A stretch of DNA of 32,385 nt from Coriobacteriia bacterium (lineage in GTDB: Bacteria; Actinomycetota; Coriobacteriia; Anaerosomatales; PHET01): NCBI GenBank assembly GCA_009779675.1, contig WRDS01000014.1, positions 1 to 32,385 of the forward strand, given 5' to 3'. The position numbers and the translations under genes are program-made. Positions 1 through 7,559 of the stretch are shown one piece after another. The notes below the pieces were generated by a model, which saw only the letters and a list, made by a program, of their open reading frames with translations, did no database searches and was not told the DNA's origin. The first letter of the stretch is position 1. The number at the start of each line of letters is the position of its first letter.

Positions 1-927
1 ACGCACCCCGGCGAACGTGCTTAAGGCGGCAGCGGCCCGTGTGACATCGACCCCGAACGTCCACGCACACGCCAAAGCAGCGGTCGCATTGCTTACCATG
101 TGCTGACCGGGAACCTGCACGGTACAGGTGACCTCTTCCCCACCTGGGAAGGCCACCGAGAACCTAGAGCCGCCCTCATGGGGCATTGCGTCAAAAAACC
201 TGACATCGCTTGCCAAAGATGCCCCATACGTCACAAGCGGGACACCGGTCGAGCTGGCGAGCTGCACCAGCCGCTCATCGTCGGCACAGCAGACTACCTT
301 GCCACCTTCGACCGTACGGGATATGAACTCGGCGAAGGCGCCCTCCAGGTCTGCGAGGGACTTGTAGTGGTCCACGTGGTCGATCTCTATATTGGTAATC
401 ACCGCTACATGTGGGCTCAGGTAGACGAACGACCCATCGCTCTCGTCGGCCTCAACGATGTAGTACTCGCCGTTCCCGTTGGCTGCATTCGTCCTCTCCC
501 CGGCGATCTCACCGCCTATCAAAAACGTCGGGTCAAGCCCCATGCCCCGGAATATCGTAGCGATCATCGAAGAAGTCGATGTCTTTCCATGGCTCCCGGC
601 AACGGCGACAGTCCTGCGCCCACCAGCCAGATGGGCGAGCATCTTGGCGCGCGGCCAGACATCGATGCCACGCGCACGGGCCTCGGCAAGCTCGGGATTG
701 CGCTCGGGGATCGCCGAAGACACCACGACGACTTCGGGGTCTCCAAGGTTGACAGCGTCATGGCCGATCATCACCGGCATCCCTGCCTGCTCTAGGGCAT
801 TCAGGTAGCGAGACCGCTTCAGATCGCTCCCCGTGACCGTTGCCCCCCGCTCATGCAATACGAGCGCAAGGCCGCTCATCCCGGCTCCACCGACTCCGAT
901 GAAATGTGCGTAAACCTTCTCTGTCAT
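1..927 (-). CDS. murC: UDP-N-acetylmuramate--L-alanine ligase MurC (3' end beyond window)
   Basis: MurC adds L-alanine to UDP-MurNAc using ATP, the first cytoplasmic peptide-stem step. The 309 visible codons are open to the left edge, so the C-terminal third is missing. Seen: an N-terminal Rossmann start with HFIGVGGAGMSG (residues 8-19), the conserved SSAIP (70-74), the ATP-binding P-loop GSHGKTSTS (111-119), the EADESDGSF segment, and the NIEIDHVDHY motif typical of MurC. The ATG at 927 overlaps the murG stop (ATGA), so translation is probably coupled to murG. It is the last visible gene of the dcw operon. Identification is firm; only the missing end is uncertain. Confidence 0.96.
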   Translation of the reverse strand, partial: MTEKVYAHFIGVGGAGMSGLALVLHERGATVTGSDLKRSRYLNALEQAGMPVMIGHDAVNLGDPEVVVVSSAIPERNPELAEARARGIDVWPRAKMLAHLAGGRRTVAVAGSHGKTSTSSMIATIFRGMGLDPTFLIGGEIAGERTNAANGNGEYYIVEADESDGSFVYLSPHVAVITNIEIDHVDHYKSLADLEGAFAEFISRTVEGGKVVCCADDERLVQLASSTGVPLVTYGASLASDVRFFDAMPHEGGSRFSVAFPGGEEVTCTVQVPGQHMVSNATAALACAWTFGVDVTRAAAALSTFAGVR

Positions 928-2102
928 CGTTTCGTTCTCATCCGCCTGTCCCTGTAAACGTCGCCCACCAGCACGGCCACGCGCTCGGCTGCATCCGTGC
1001 GTCCGAGCATCCGAGATGCGGCAGACATGGTAGCACGCAACGATTCGTCGCCGAGAAGCGCCGTGAGCTCTGCGGCAAGCCTGTCGCCGTCAAGCTCGCT
1101 ATCCTCCACCGACACCACTGCCCCGGCCTCCACTGCCGCCGCCGCGTTCTTGGACTGGTGGTCGTCAGTAGCATGCGGGTATGGGACGACCACCGCCGGC
1201 ACACCAAGGGCAGTGAGCTCTGCGAGCGTGGTCGCCCCAGCCCGGCACAGAACCAGATCGCTTGCCGCAAGCGCCTTCCCCATGTCATCAAGGTAGTCGT
1301 ACACCCTCCAGCGCCCACCCGCATCGGTATCGCTTGCGCCGTCGCTCGCGACAGCCTCGCCACCGCCGACATCGCCGCCAGCCTCGCTGCCTCCCGCAAG
1401 GGCCGCACGCACCTCGTCGGCCTCGGCAGGGCCTGCCACATGGATCACATGCAGGCCACCCATCGCAAGCAGGGCATCTTTAAGCGCCACGACAGCCGAG
1501 TTCAGGTGACGTGCGCCTCGGCTGCCTCCAAAGACGAGGAGGACCAGACACTCCTCGGTCAGACCCAACCACTCCCGTCCGCTGGCACGCGACGAGCCGA
1601 GCACATCTGCACGAACCGGGTTGCCGGTAAGCACCGCCCTCTCCGGCCTCGCAAAGTGCTCCTTTGAGCACTCGTAGGTGATAGCCACCGCGTCCGCGAA
1701 CCGCGAGAGCACCCTGTTTGCCAGACCAGGGACCGAGTTCTGCTCATGGATCACAAGCGGTACGCGCCTTACGAACGCCGCAAATGCAACGGGAAGCGAG
1801 ACGTACGCGCCAAACCCGATCACGACATCCGCCCGCAGCCTACCGAGCAAGAACCATGCTTTCACCGCCGAGAAAAGCGTCCGGATGCCGCCCGTCAGAA
1901 GCGTCCAGGGACGCGAGCGGTCGAAGCCCGTTATCGAAAGCCCGTGGTACTCGACCCCGGCCTGCGGTGCCAAACGCGCCTCAAGCCCTTCATGGGTGCC
2001 AACAAAAACTACCTCGTTATGCTCTTCGAGCAGCTTTTTGGCTACGGCGAGTGCGGGGTATATGTGTCCTGCGGTCCACCCGCCAGTCACGAGAACTCTC
2101 AC
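924..2102 (-). CDS. murG: UDP-GlcNAc:lipid I N-acetylglucosaminyltransferase MurG
   Basis: MurG converts lipid I to lipid II at the inner face of the membrane. I start it at GTG 2102 (392 aa) because AAGGAG lies 7 bases upstream (2110-2115) and the protein then begins directly with the first glycine loop, VLVTGGWTAGHIYPALAVA. Other family landmarks are HEQNSVPG (about 129-136), the second G-loop VFGGSRGA (about 190-197), and CRAGATTLAELTALGVP with PYPHATDDHQ, the UDP-GlcNAc site. Two oddities: a Trp (residue 9) where actinobacterial MurG normally has Gly (GGGTAGH), and a Gly/Ala/Ser/Asp-rich insertion at about residues 236-263. The N-terminus overlaps the ftsW reading frame by 86 bases. Confidence 0.95.
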   Translation of the reverse strand: MRVLVTGGWTAGHIYPALAVAKKLLEEHNEVVFVGTHEGLEARLAPQAGVEYHGLSITGFDRSRPWTLLTGGIRTLFSAVKAWFLLGRLRADVVIGFGAYVSLPVAFAAFVRRVPLVIHEQNSVPGLANRVLSRFADAVAITYECSKEHFARPERAVLTGNPVRADVLGSSRASGREWLGLTEECLVLLVFGGSRGARHLNSAVVALKDALLAMGGLHVIHVAGPAEADEVRAALAGGSEAGGDVGGGEAVASDGASDTDAGGRWRVYDYLDDMGKALAASDLVLCRAGATTLAELTALGVPAVVVPYPHATDDHQSKNAAAAVEAGAVVSVEDSELDGDRLAAELTALLGDESLRATMSAASRMLGRTDAAERVAVLVGDVYRDRRMRTKR

Positions 2103-3285
2103 GCATGCGCTCCTTATCTGGCCGCTGGACAGAAGCGGCACCTGCTTTCGATGACCTTACCGCACGCGGCGCAAGCGTCCCATAAGCAGACACCGACAGC
2201 AGCAGCCCCAACGCGAGCGTGGTCGCAAGCATCGAAGAGCCACCGTAGCTGATAAACGGCAGCGGCTTCCCGGTGATTGGGATCATCCCGGTCACCGCCG
2301 CCATGTTCATGGCCGCCTGGAAGGCAATCATCCCCGTAACGCCCCCGGCAAGCAGCCGCCCGAACTCATCACGCGCCCCCATGGCTATCTTGAACCCTGC
2401 CCAGGCAAAGACCACAAAGCCGAGCAACACCGCAAGCGTCCCGATCAGCCCGAGCTCTTCTCCGATGATAGCTAAAATGAAGTCGGTGTGCGCCTCTGGC
2501 AGGTAAAAGAACTTCTGCCGAGAGAACCCAAGCCCCACCCCACTGAGCCCACCGCTGCCAAAGGCGTACAGCGCCTGGATCGCCTGATAGCCTTTCTCGG
2601 CGGGATCCGCCCAGGGGTCCAGAAAGCCAAGGACGCGCTCCATCCGGTAATCCGAACTCATGACAAATACCGCGACCAGGGCAGCTAGGGTCGCGCCGGC
2701 ACCAAGCATCGGACGGATGCCTATGCCGGCAAGGACCAGGATCATGACGACGGCCATCACGAGCACAGCCGTCGTCCCCATATCGGGCTGAAGCATGATC
2801 AAAGCCGCGGGGACACAGGTCAGTACCGTGACCCGAGCAAGGAATGCCTTTGTCTCAAGCTTGCCGCGCCGCCACTGCACCGCAAATATCGATATGGCGA
2901 CCAGGCAGGCGACTTTGGCGATCTCTGAGGGCTGCAGGTTAAACAGGCCGAGTGGGATCCAGCGCTTCGCGCCGTGACTCACATAGCCAATGACAAGCAC
3001 AGCGACCAACAGCACTACCGAAAACCCCCAGATAGGTATCCCGAGGTCTTTGAGCCGTCGGTAATCAAAACGCCCGATGAGCAAAGCGCCTGCCCAGCCA
3101 ACAGCAATGAATATGGCTTGCCTTGTGAAGTAATACAGGCTTGCACCCTCTTTGCTGAGCGCGGTGATCGAAGAGGCAGAGTAGATCATCACAAGACCCA
3201 ACATGGTGAGTCCGAACGCTGCGAGCAAAAGCACATAGCGGGCTCGCATACCGCCAGCATACCCATGCGCACGTGACGCGCTCAT
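2017..3285 (-). CDS. ftsW: Septal peptidoglycan polymerase FtsW (SEDS family)
   Basis: FtsW is the SEDS-family glycosyltransferase that polymerises lipid II at the septum together with its partner transpeptidase FtsI, which is encoded upstream in the same operon. The 422-residue protein is polytopic, with about ten hydrophobic segments. It has the SEDS signatures KRWIPLG near residue 105, GEELGLIG, and the C-terminal PITGKPLPFISYGGSS. The ATG at 3285 overlaps the murD stop (ATGA). The last ~30 residues are Arg-rich (SSRDWRVDRRTHIPRTRRSQ), lie in the overlap with murG and are presumably a cytoplasmic tail. A RodA role is possible by sequence alone, but the dcw position argues for FtsW. Confidence 0.94.
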   Translation of the reverse strand: MSASRAHGYAGGMRARYVLLLAAFGLTMLGLVMIYSASSITALSKEGASLYYFTRQAIFIAVGWAGALLIGRFDYRRLKDLGIPIWGFSVVLLVAVLVIGYVSHGAKRWIPLGLFNLQPSEIAKVACLVAISIFAVQWRRGKLETKAFLARVTVLTCVPAALIMLQPDMGTTAVLVMAVVMILVLAGIGIRPMLGAGATLAALVAVFVMSSDYRMERVLGFLDPWADPAEKGYQAIQALYAFGSGGLSGVGLGFSRQKFFYLPEAHTDFILAIIGEELGLIGTLAVLLGFVVFAWAGFKIAMGARDEFGRLLAGGVTGMIAFQAAMNMAAVTGMIPITGKPLPFISYGGSSMLATTLALGLLLSVSAYGTLAPRAVRSSKAGAASVQRPDKERMRESSRDWRVDRRTHIPRTRRSQKAARRA

Positions 3286-4973
3286 CGCCTCTCCCCCTTT
3301 GCCGCAACCTCTTTCACAAGCGCCTTGAACACTCGGCCCCGCTCCTCATAGTTCCTGAACTCATCGAACGAGGCGCATGCCGGCGAGAGGACCACCGCAT
3401 CACCAGGAACGGCTGCCTTTGCAGCTAGGCCCACGGCCTCGGCAAGCGTATCGGCATTGAACACCGTCAGCCTGTCGTCGGCACCAGCGCCGACCCCGCC
3501 GCCATCGCACGCGTCAAATGCCTCGGCAAGCTCTGCGGCGGATTCGCCAAAAAGCACTGCAACACGCACCCGCCTGGCAACATCGGTCGCAAGCAAGCTG
3601 AAATCGTTGTCTTTGTTGCGCCCTCCCAACAGCACGATCAAAGGGCGGTCCCCAAAGGCATCCAACGCCTTGCGCACCGCATCGGGATTGGTCGCCTTGC
3701 TGTCGTTGAACCACTCCGCACCCGCCGCCGATCCCACAGGCTCAAGACGGTGTTCGATCGGCTCAAAGGATGTAAGACCGCGGCGCAATGCCTCAGGCGA
3801 CAGCCCAAAGGAAAAACCCGCCGCTGCAGCGGCCAGGGCATTGGTGATGTTGTGCCGCCCTTTAACCTGCAGCTCCTCGGCACCGGCCAGCGCAAAGCGC
3901 TCGCCGTTCGCAGTCGTAAGCGTGAGCCTCCCGTTTTCGACAAAGCCCTCGGCCTCAGTGCCTGGCGTAGCCGACACGCGTATTACCCTGGCTCCCGTTT
4001 TGGCCACGGTCGGCAGAAGTGACCGTGTCAGATCATCATCTACGTTCAAAATAGCACAATCCGCCGAGGTCAGGTTTTCAAACACCCGGGCCTTGTCACG
4101 CATATAACCGGCCATTGAACCATGCCAGTCGATGTGATCCGGGGTGATGTTGAGCAGCACCGCCACCCGCGGATGGAATGCCTCCGTAAGCGCAAGCTGG
4201 AACGATGAGATCTCGGCTACAAGCACCACATCGGCTCCTGCCGCCTCTGCCGCTCCCGCTGCCCCTGCCGCAGCTACCGCAGATATCGCCGGTTCGCCGA
4301 TATTGCCGACCGCCCGCGCAAGCACGTCACCTGCGCGGAACAGATGCGCGATGAGCGCTGTGGTGGTGGTCTTACCATTCGTTCCAGTCACCGCGATCCA
4401 AGCCTGCGATGACCCTGCCTGTGGCGACCCTGCCTCAGATGACTCTGCCTGCGGCGACCCTGCTTGCAGCGACTCCAAGTATGCGAACTCGATCTCCGAG
4501 ATCATGCGTGCGCTCACACCAGATGCCCATCCTGCCAAATCGGAGTGCGGCGGGATCCCCGGGCTTGCCACGCACAGGTCAAACGTGTTGTCGGCTTCGC
4601 GCACGCCTGTCCCCTCAAACATGTTGTCGGCTTCGAGTGCGTCTGTCGCTTCGAGCGCGCCTTCGGCTTCAGATGCGCCTACGACTCCCGCATCAATCCT
4701 TGACCTGCCGAGAAACACCCGTGCGCCAAGGGCGACAAGCTTTTTTGCGGCCTCGCGAAGTGTCGGCGTATCCGCCGCATCAACAATCGTCACCGAGCCG
4801 AACCGCCCGTCGGTCTTGCCGAGCACGTACTCGGCAACCGCACGCCCACTTTCTCCCAAGCCGATAACGAGGATGTCGCCTGCCGGTACTGGCGGTGCTG
4901 TCGCTGCGGACACCGGTGCGACTGCTGCTGCCGCCGCCGGTGCTCCTCTTGCTGCTGTCGCCGCTGCTGCCAT
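3282..4973 (-). CDS. murD: UDP-N-acetylmuramoylalanine--D-glutamate ligase MurD, with repeat insertions
   Basis: MurD adds D-glutamate to UDP-MurNAc-L-Ala. The start at ATG 4973 is chosen because AGGGG lies about 5 bases upstream and the mraY stop (4982-4984) is just before it. Landmarks: ILVIGLGESGRAVAEY near the N-terminus, P-loop VTGTNGKTTTTALI (about 194-207), NITPDHIDWHG, GRHNITNALAAAA, and the C-terminal WFNDSKATNPDA and LLGGRNKDND. At 563 aa it is roughly 100 residues longer than usual. The extra length is an Ala-rich N-terminal tract, a hexapeptide-like xxAxEA repeat (about residues 97-131) and five S-x-[QE]-A-[GE] pentapeptides (about 166-191) directly before the P-loop. Core motifs look intact, so the enzyme is probably active. 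Confidence 0.94.
   Translation of the reverse strand: MAAAATAARGAPAAAAAVAPVSAATAPPVPAGDILVIGLGESGRAVAEYVLGKTDGRFGSVTIVDAADTPTLREAAKKLVALGARVFLGRSRIDAGVVGASEAEGALEATDALEADNMFEGTGVREADNTFDLCVASPGIPPHSDLAGWASGVSARMISEIEFAYLESLQAGSPQAESSEAGSPQAGSSQAWIAVTGTNGKTTTTALIAHLFRAGDVLARAVGNIGEPAISAVAAAGAAGAAEAAGADVVLVAEISSFQLALTEAFHPRVAVLLNITPDHIDWHGSMAGYMRDKARVFENLTSADCAILNVDDDLTRSLLPTVAKTGARVIRVSATPGTEAEGFVENGRLTLTTANGERFALAGAEELQVKGRHNITNALAAAAAGFSFGLSPEALRRGLTSFEPIEHRLEPVGSAAGAEWFNDSKATNPDAVRKALDAFGDRPLIVLLGGRNKDNDFSLLATDVARRVRVAVLFGESAAELAEAFDACDGGGVGAGADDRLTVFNADTLAEAVGLAAKAAVPGDAVVLSPACASFDEFRNYEERGRVFKALVKEVAAKGERR
4402..4476 (-). repeat. Five 15-bp tandem repeats inside murD
   Basis: Five consecutive 15-base units (starts at 4402, 4417, 4432, 4447, 4462) of the type GCCTGYGRYGACCCT on the plus strand. 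They encode, on the minus strand, pentapeptides SLQAG, SPQAE, SSEAG, SPQAG, SSQAW. They keep the reading frame and sit immediately upstream of the MurD ATP-binding loop. Confidence 0.9.
4581..4685 (-). repeat. Degenerate 18/36-bp tandem repeats inside murD
   Basis: Degenerate units of about 18 bases, with a 36-base higher-order period (TTGTCGGCTTCG recurs at about 4588 and 4624). They encode hexapeptides such as EGALEA, TDALEA, DNMFEG and TGVREA. All are in frame and lengthen the MurD N-terminal domain. Confidence 0.8.
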
Positions 4974-4981
4974 GCCGACCC

Positions 4982-6043
4982 CTATAGCCTTGCGTCCTGG
5001 AAGAAGAACATCGCGAACCCAAGCCCCGCCATCACACCGGTGATGATCCAGAACCTGACCATCACTTTGGTCTCCGACCATCCGAGCATCTCGAAATGAT
5101 GATGGATGGGTGCCATACGAAGGACCCGTTTGCCCGTGAGTTTATAAGAACCCACCTGCGCGATCACCGAGAGCGTCTCGATGACGTAGATCCCCCCGAT
5201 GATCACCAGCAAAAGCTCGGTCTTTGTGATCACGGCAAGTGCGGCAATCGCCGCGCCTAGGCCCAAAGACCCCGTATCGCCCATGAATATGTCCGCAGGA
5301 TAGCTGTTGTGCCAGAGGAACCCGATACATGCACCTCCGATCGATGCGGCCAGCAGCGCCGTTGCAAGCGAGTCCTGTTTAAACGCAATACCCGAATAGG
5401 CAAAGGTAACGATCGTCACCGTGCCGGCCGCAAGCCCGTCAAGCCCATCGGTGAGGTTGACGGCGTTGCTCTCGGCAGAGACCATAGTGAAAACGAGCGC
5501 CAGATACGGCCAGGGGACCGCAATGGACAGCCCGCCTATAGAAAGCGTGCTCGTGAGCGCAGCAAAATCGATCTTGGTAGAGGTGAGAGGGATCTGGACC
5601 CACGACGGAACATGCGCCCAGTTCACCGCAAGCAAGCAGAAGGCGATTGCGATAATGCCTTGCCAGATGAGTTTTGCCCGCGGCTTAAGCCCAAGCGACC
5701 GTTCACGCGAGACCTTCGACCAGTCGTCGATAAAGCCGAGGACCCCGCATGCAAGCATCACCACAACCACGAGGACTATCTGTCGCCCGACGTGGTGCAT
5801 GACAAAAAGCTGCATGATGAAAAAGACCACAGCGACAACGAGCAGGATCAACACCCCGCCCATCGTGGGGGTCCCCTGTTTGATCAGGTGCCCTTGGGGG
5901 CCATCAGCACGCACCTGCTGGCCAATGTTCCCAGCACGGAGCAGGCGTATCCATAGCGGAAAGAGGACCGCAGTAAGCACCAGCGAGATGGTCATCGCCA
6001 CGAACACCTGGTAGGTGGGGTACATCGCCAGGCTACTCAACAC
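4982..6043 (-). CDS. mraY: Phospho-N-acetylmuramoyl-pentapeptide transferase MraY
   Basis: MraY transfers phospho-MurNAc-pentapeptide to undecaprenyl phosphate, making lipid I in the membrane. The protein has about ten membrane spans and the PNPT-family motifs: GTPTMGG (about 57-63), the Asp pair in GFIDDWSKV, NLTDGLDGLAAG with the catalytic Asp, NSYPADIFMGDTGSL, and the MraY-specific APIHHHFE near the C-terminus. The start is ambiguous. GTG 6043 overlaps murF by 11 bases, while ATG 6025 (protein starting MYPTYQVFV) lies just after the murF stop; neither has a strong Shine-Dalgarno. The operon position between murF and murD is canonical. Confidence 0.95.
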   Translation of the reverse strand: MLSSLAMYPTYQVFVAMTISLVLTAVLFPLWIRLLRAGNIGQQVRADGPQGHLIKQGTPTMGGVLILLVVAVVFFIMQLFVMHHVGRQIVLVVVVMLACGVLGFIDDWSKVSRERSLGLKPRAKLIWQGIIAIAFCLLAVNWAHVPSWVQIPLTSTKIDFAALTSTLSIGGLSIAVPWPYLALVFTMVSAESNAVNLTDGLDGLAAGTVTIVTFAYSGIAFKQDSLATALLAASIGGACIGFLWHNSYPADIFMGDTGSLGLGAAIAALAVITKTELLLVIIGGIYVIETLSVIAQVGSYKLTGKRVLRMAPIHHHFEMLGWSETKVMVRFWIITGVMAGLGFAMFFFQDARL

Positions 6044-7559
6044 GCGGTGTCACCAGCCTTTCTGCAATGCGCTCAAGACCCATGACCCGCGATGCCTTCA
6101 CTAACACAGTATCTCCCGACCTAAGCTCTTCGCCAAGAAACCCGCCTGCCTCACAAGGGTCATCGAACATGTGGATGCGTAACCCGTCAAGACCGGCCTG
6201 GCGTGCGCCCTCGACTATATGCCGGGCCTGCTCCCCAACGGTCACGAGCAGGTCGATGCCTTGCTTGGCAAGGTCCTCCCCGATCCCAAAATGTGCATCC
6301 TTGCTATGCGCACCTAGTTCCGCCATATCCCCCAAGACGGCACACCGCCGACCTGTGGCCTCCATCTCCATAAGCGCCATGATCGCTACAGACATCGAGT
6401 GAGGGCTCGCATTATAGGCATCGTTTATGACGGTAACCCCTTTCGGGCTATGCAGCACCTCCATGCGCATGTCGGTGACCTGGGTGGCAGCAAGCCCCTG
6501 GGCGATCTCTGTGAACGTCAGCCCCAGTTGCAGCCCCACGGCAGCCGCCGCAAGCGCATTGTAGACGTTGTGCCTACCGGCGATGGGCAGAGTCACCGCA
6601 CATGCCTCCGCCTCGCACCCGCTGCCGTCGTCGCGCCTAACACCACGGCAGGCCAGGCTGAATGATGCCCTCCCGTAGCGGTCGAGGCGGATGTCCTCGG
6701 CCCGCACATCATTATGCGCGCCGGGCCCGAAGCTTATGATGCGCGCCTGCGCGCCCCGGACAACCGCGGCTGCATAGCCGTCGTCCCCGTTCACGAGCAC
6801 GCTGCCAGTGAGCGGGATCGCCCGCGCCAGCTCCCCTTTTGCGTCTGCGATCGCCTCCTGCGTGCCGAGAAGCCCTATGTGACTGGTCCCGACGTTGGTG
6901 ATAACACCGATATCGGGACGGGCGATGTCGGCAAGCTCGGCGATCTGACCCGCCCCCCGCATACCCATCTCGCAGACGATCACGTCGGTGTACTCCGCTG
7001 CCGCAAGCAGGGTAAGGGGCACACCGATCTCGTTGTTCAAGTTCCGCTCGGTTGCCACTGTTTTGAACCGAACGCCGAGCACTGATGCAAGCATGTCCTT
7101 TGTCGTTGTCTTCCCCGTAGACCCGGTGACCCCGACAACTGTGACCGGCAGCCGGCTGCGATGCCATGCCGCAAGCTGCTGCAGGGCCCGCTTCCCATCC
7201 GGGACCCTGATGGTCGGCACAGACCCGATCGTCCACAAGCGCCCGCCGCCAAGCCCCGCTGACACCCCGCCGCCAGAGCCGTCCAGCCCGTTGCCAGGCC
7301 CCGGTACCCCGCCGCTCGGGCCCGACGGCGCTCCGACACTAGGGTTGCGTGCGAACACGACCGCCGCAGCCCCTTTGTCCACCGCCTCGTCAATGAAATC
7401 ATGGCCGTCAGCCCGGTCGCCTGGAAAGGCGACGAACAGCATGCCCGGCTCAACCGTGCGGGAGTCGATGGCAACCCCGGTGACACGCACGCCACTGTCC
7501 GCTGGGCAAAGCCCGCCGGAGACGACCGCTGCGATCTCTTGCACCGATGCACTCAGCAC
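6033..7559 (-). CDS. murF: UDP-MurNAc-tripeptide--D-Ala-D-Ala ligase MurF
   Basis: MurF adds D-Ala-D-Ala to the UDP-MurNAc-tripeptide, completing the cytoplasmic stem. The start is GTG 7559, with GGGAGG 10 bases upstream (7570-7575) and a 7-base overlap with murE. Seen in 508 aa: the Mur N-terminal domain with DSRTVEPGMLFVAFPG (32-47), P-loop VTGSTGKTTTKDML (about 144-157), MRGAGQIAEL, ITNVGTSHIGLLG, GRHNVYNALAAAAVG, and NDAYNASPHSM with VLGDMAELG. An insertion of about 38 residues rich in Gly, Pro and Ser (71-108, DNA 7236-7349) lies between the N-terminal and ATPase domains. It probably forms a flexible linker. Confidence 0.95.
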   Translation of the reverse strand: MLSASVQEIAAVVSGGLCPADSGVRVTGVAIDSRTVEPGMLFVAFPGDRADGHDFIDEAVDKGAAAVVFARNPSVGAPSGPSGGVPGPGNGLDGSGGGVSAGLGGGRLWTIGSVPTIRVPDGKRALQQLAAWHRSRLPVTVVGVTGSTGKTTTKDMLASVLGVRFKTVATERNLNNEIGVPLTLLAAAEYTDVIVCEMGMRGAGQIAELADIARPDIGVITNVGTSHIGLLGTQEAIADAKGELARAIPLTGSVLVNGDDGYAAAVVRGAQARIISFGPGAHNDVRAEDIRLDRYGRASFSLACRGVRRDDGSGCEAEACAVTLPIAGRHNVYNALAAAAVGLQLGLTFTEIAQGLAATQVTDMRMEVLHSPKGVTVINDAYNASPHSMSVAIMALMEMEATGRRCAVLGDMAELGAHSKDAHFGIGEDLAKQGIDLLVTVGEQARHIVEGARQAGLDGLRIHMFDDPCEAGGFLGEELRSGDTVLVKASRVMGLERIAERLVTPRVE

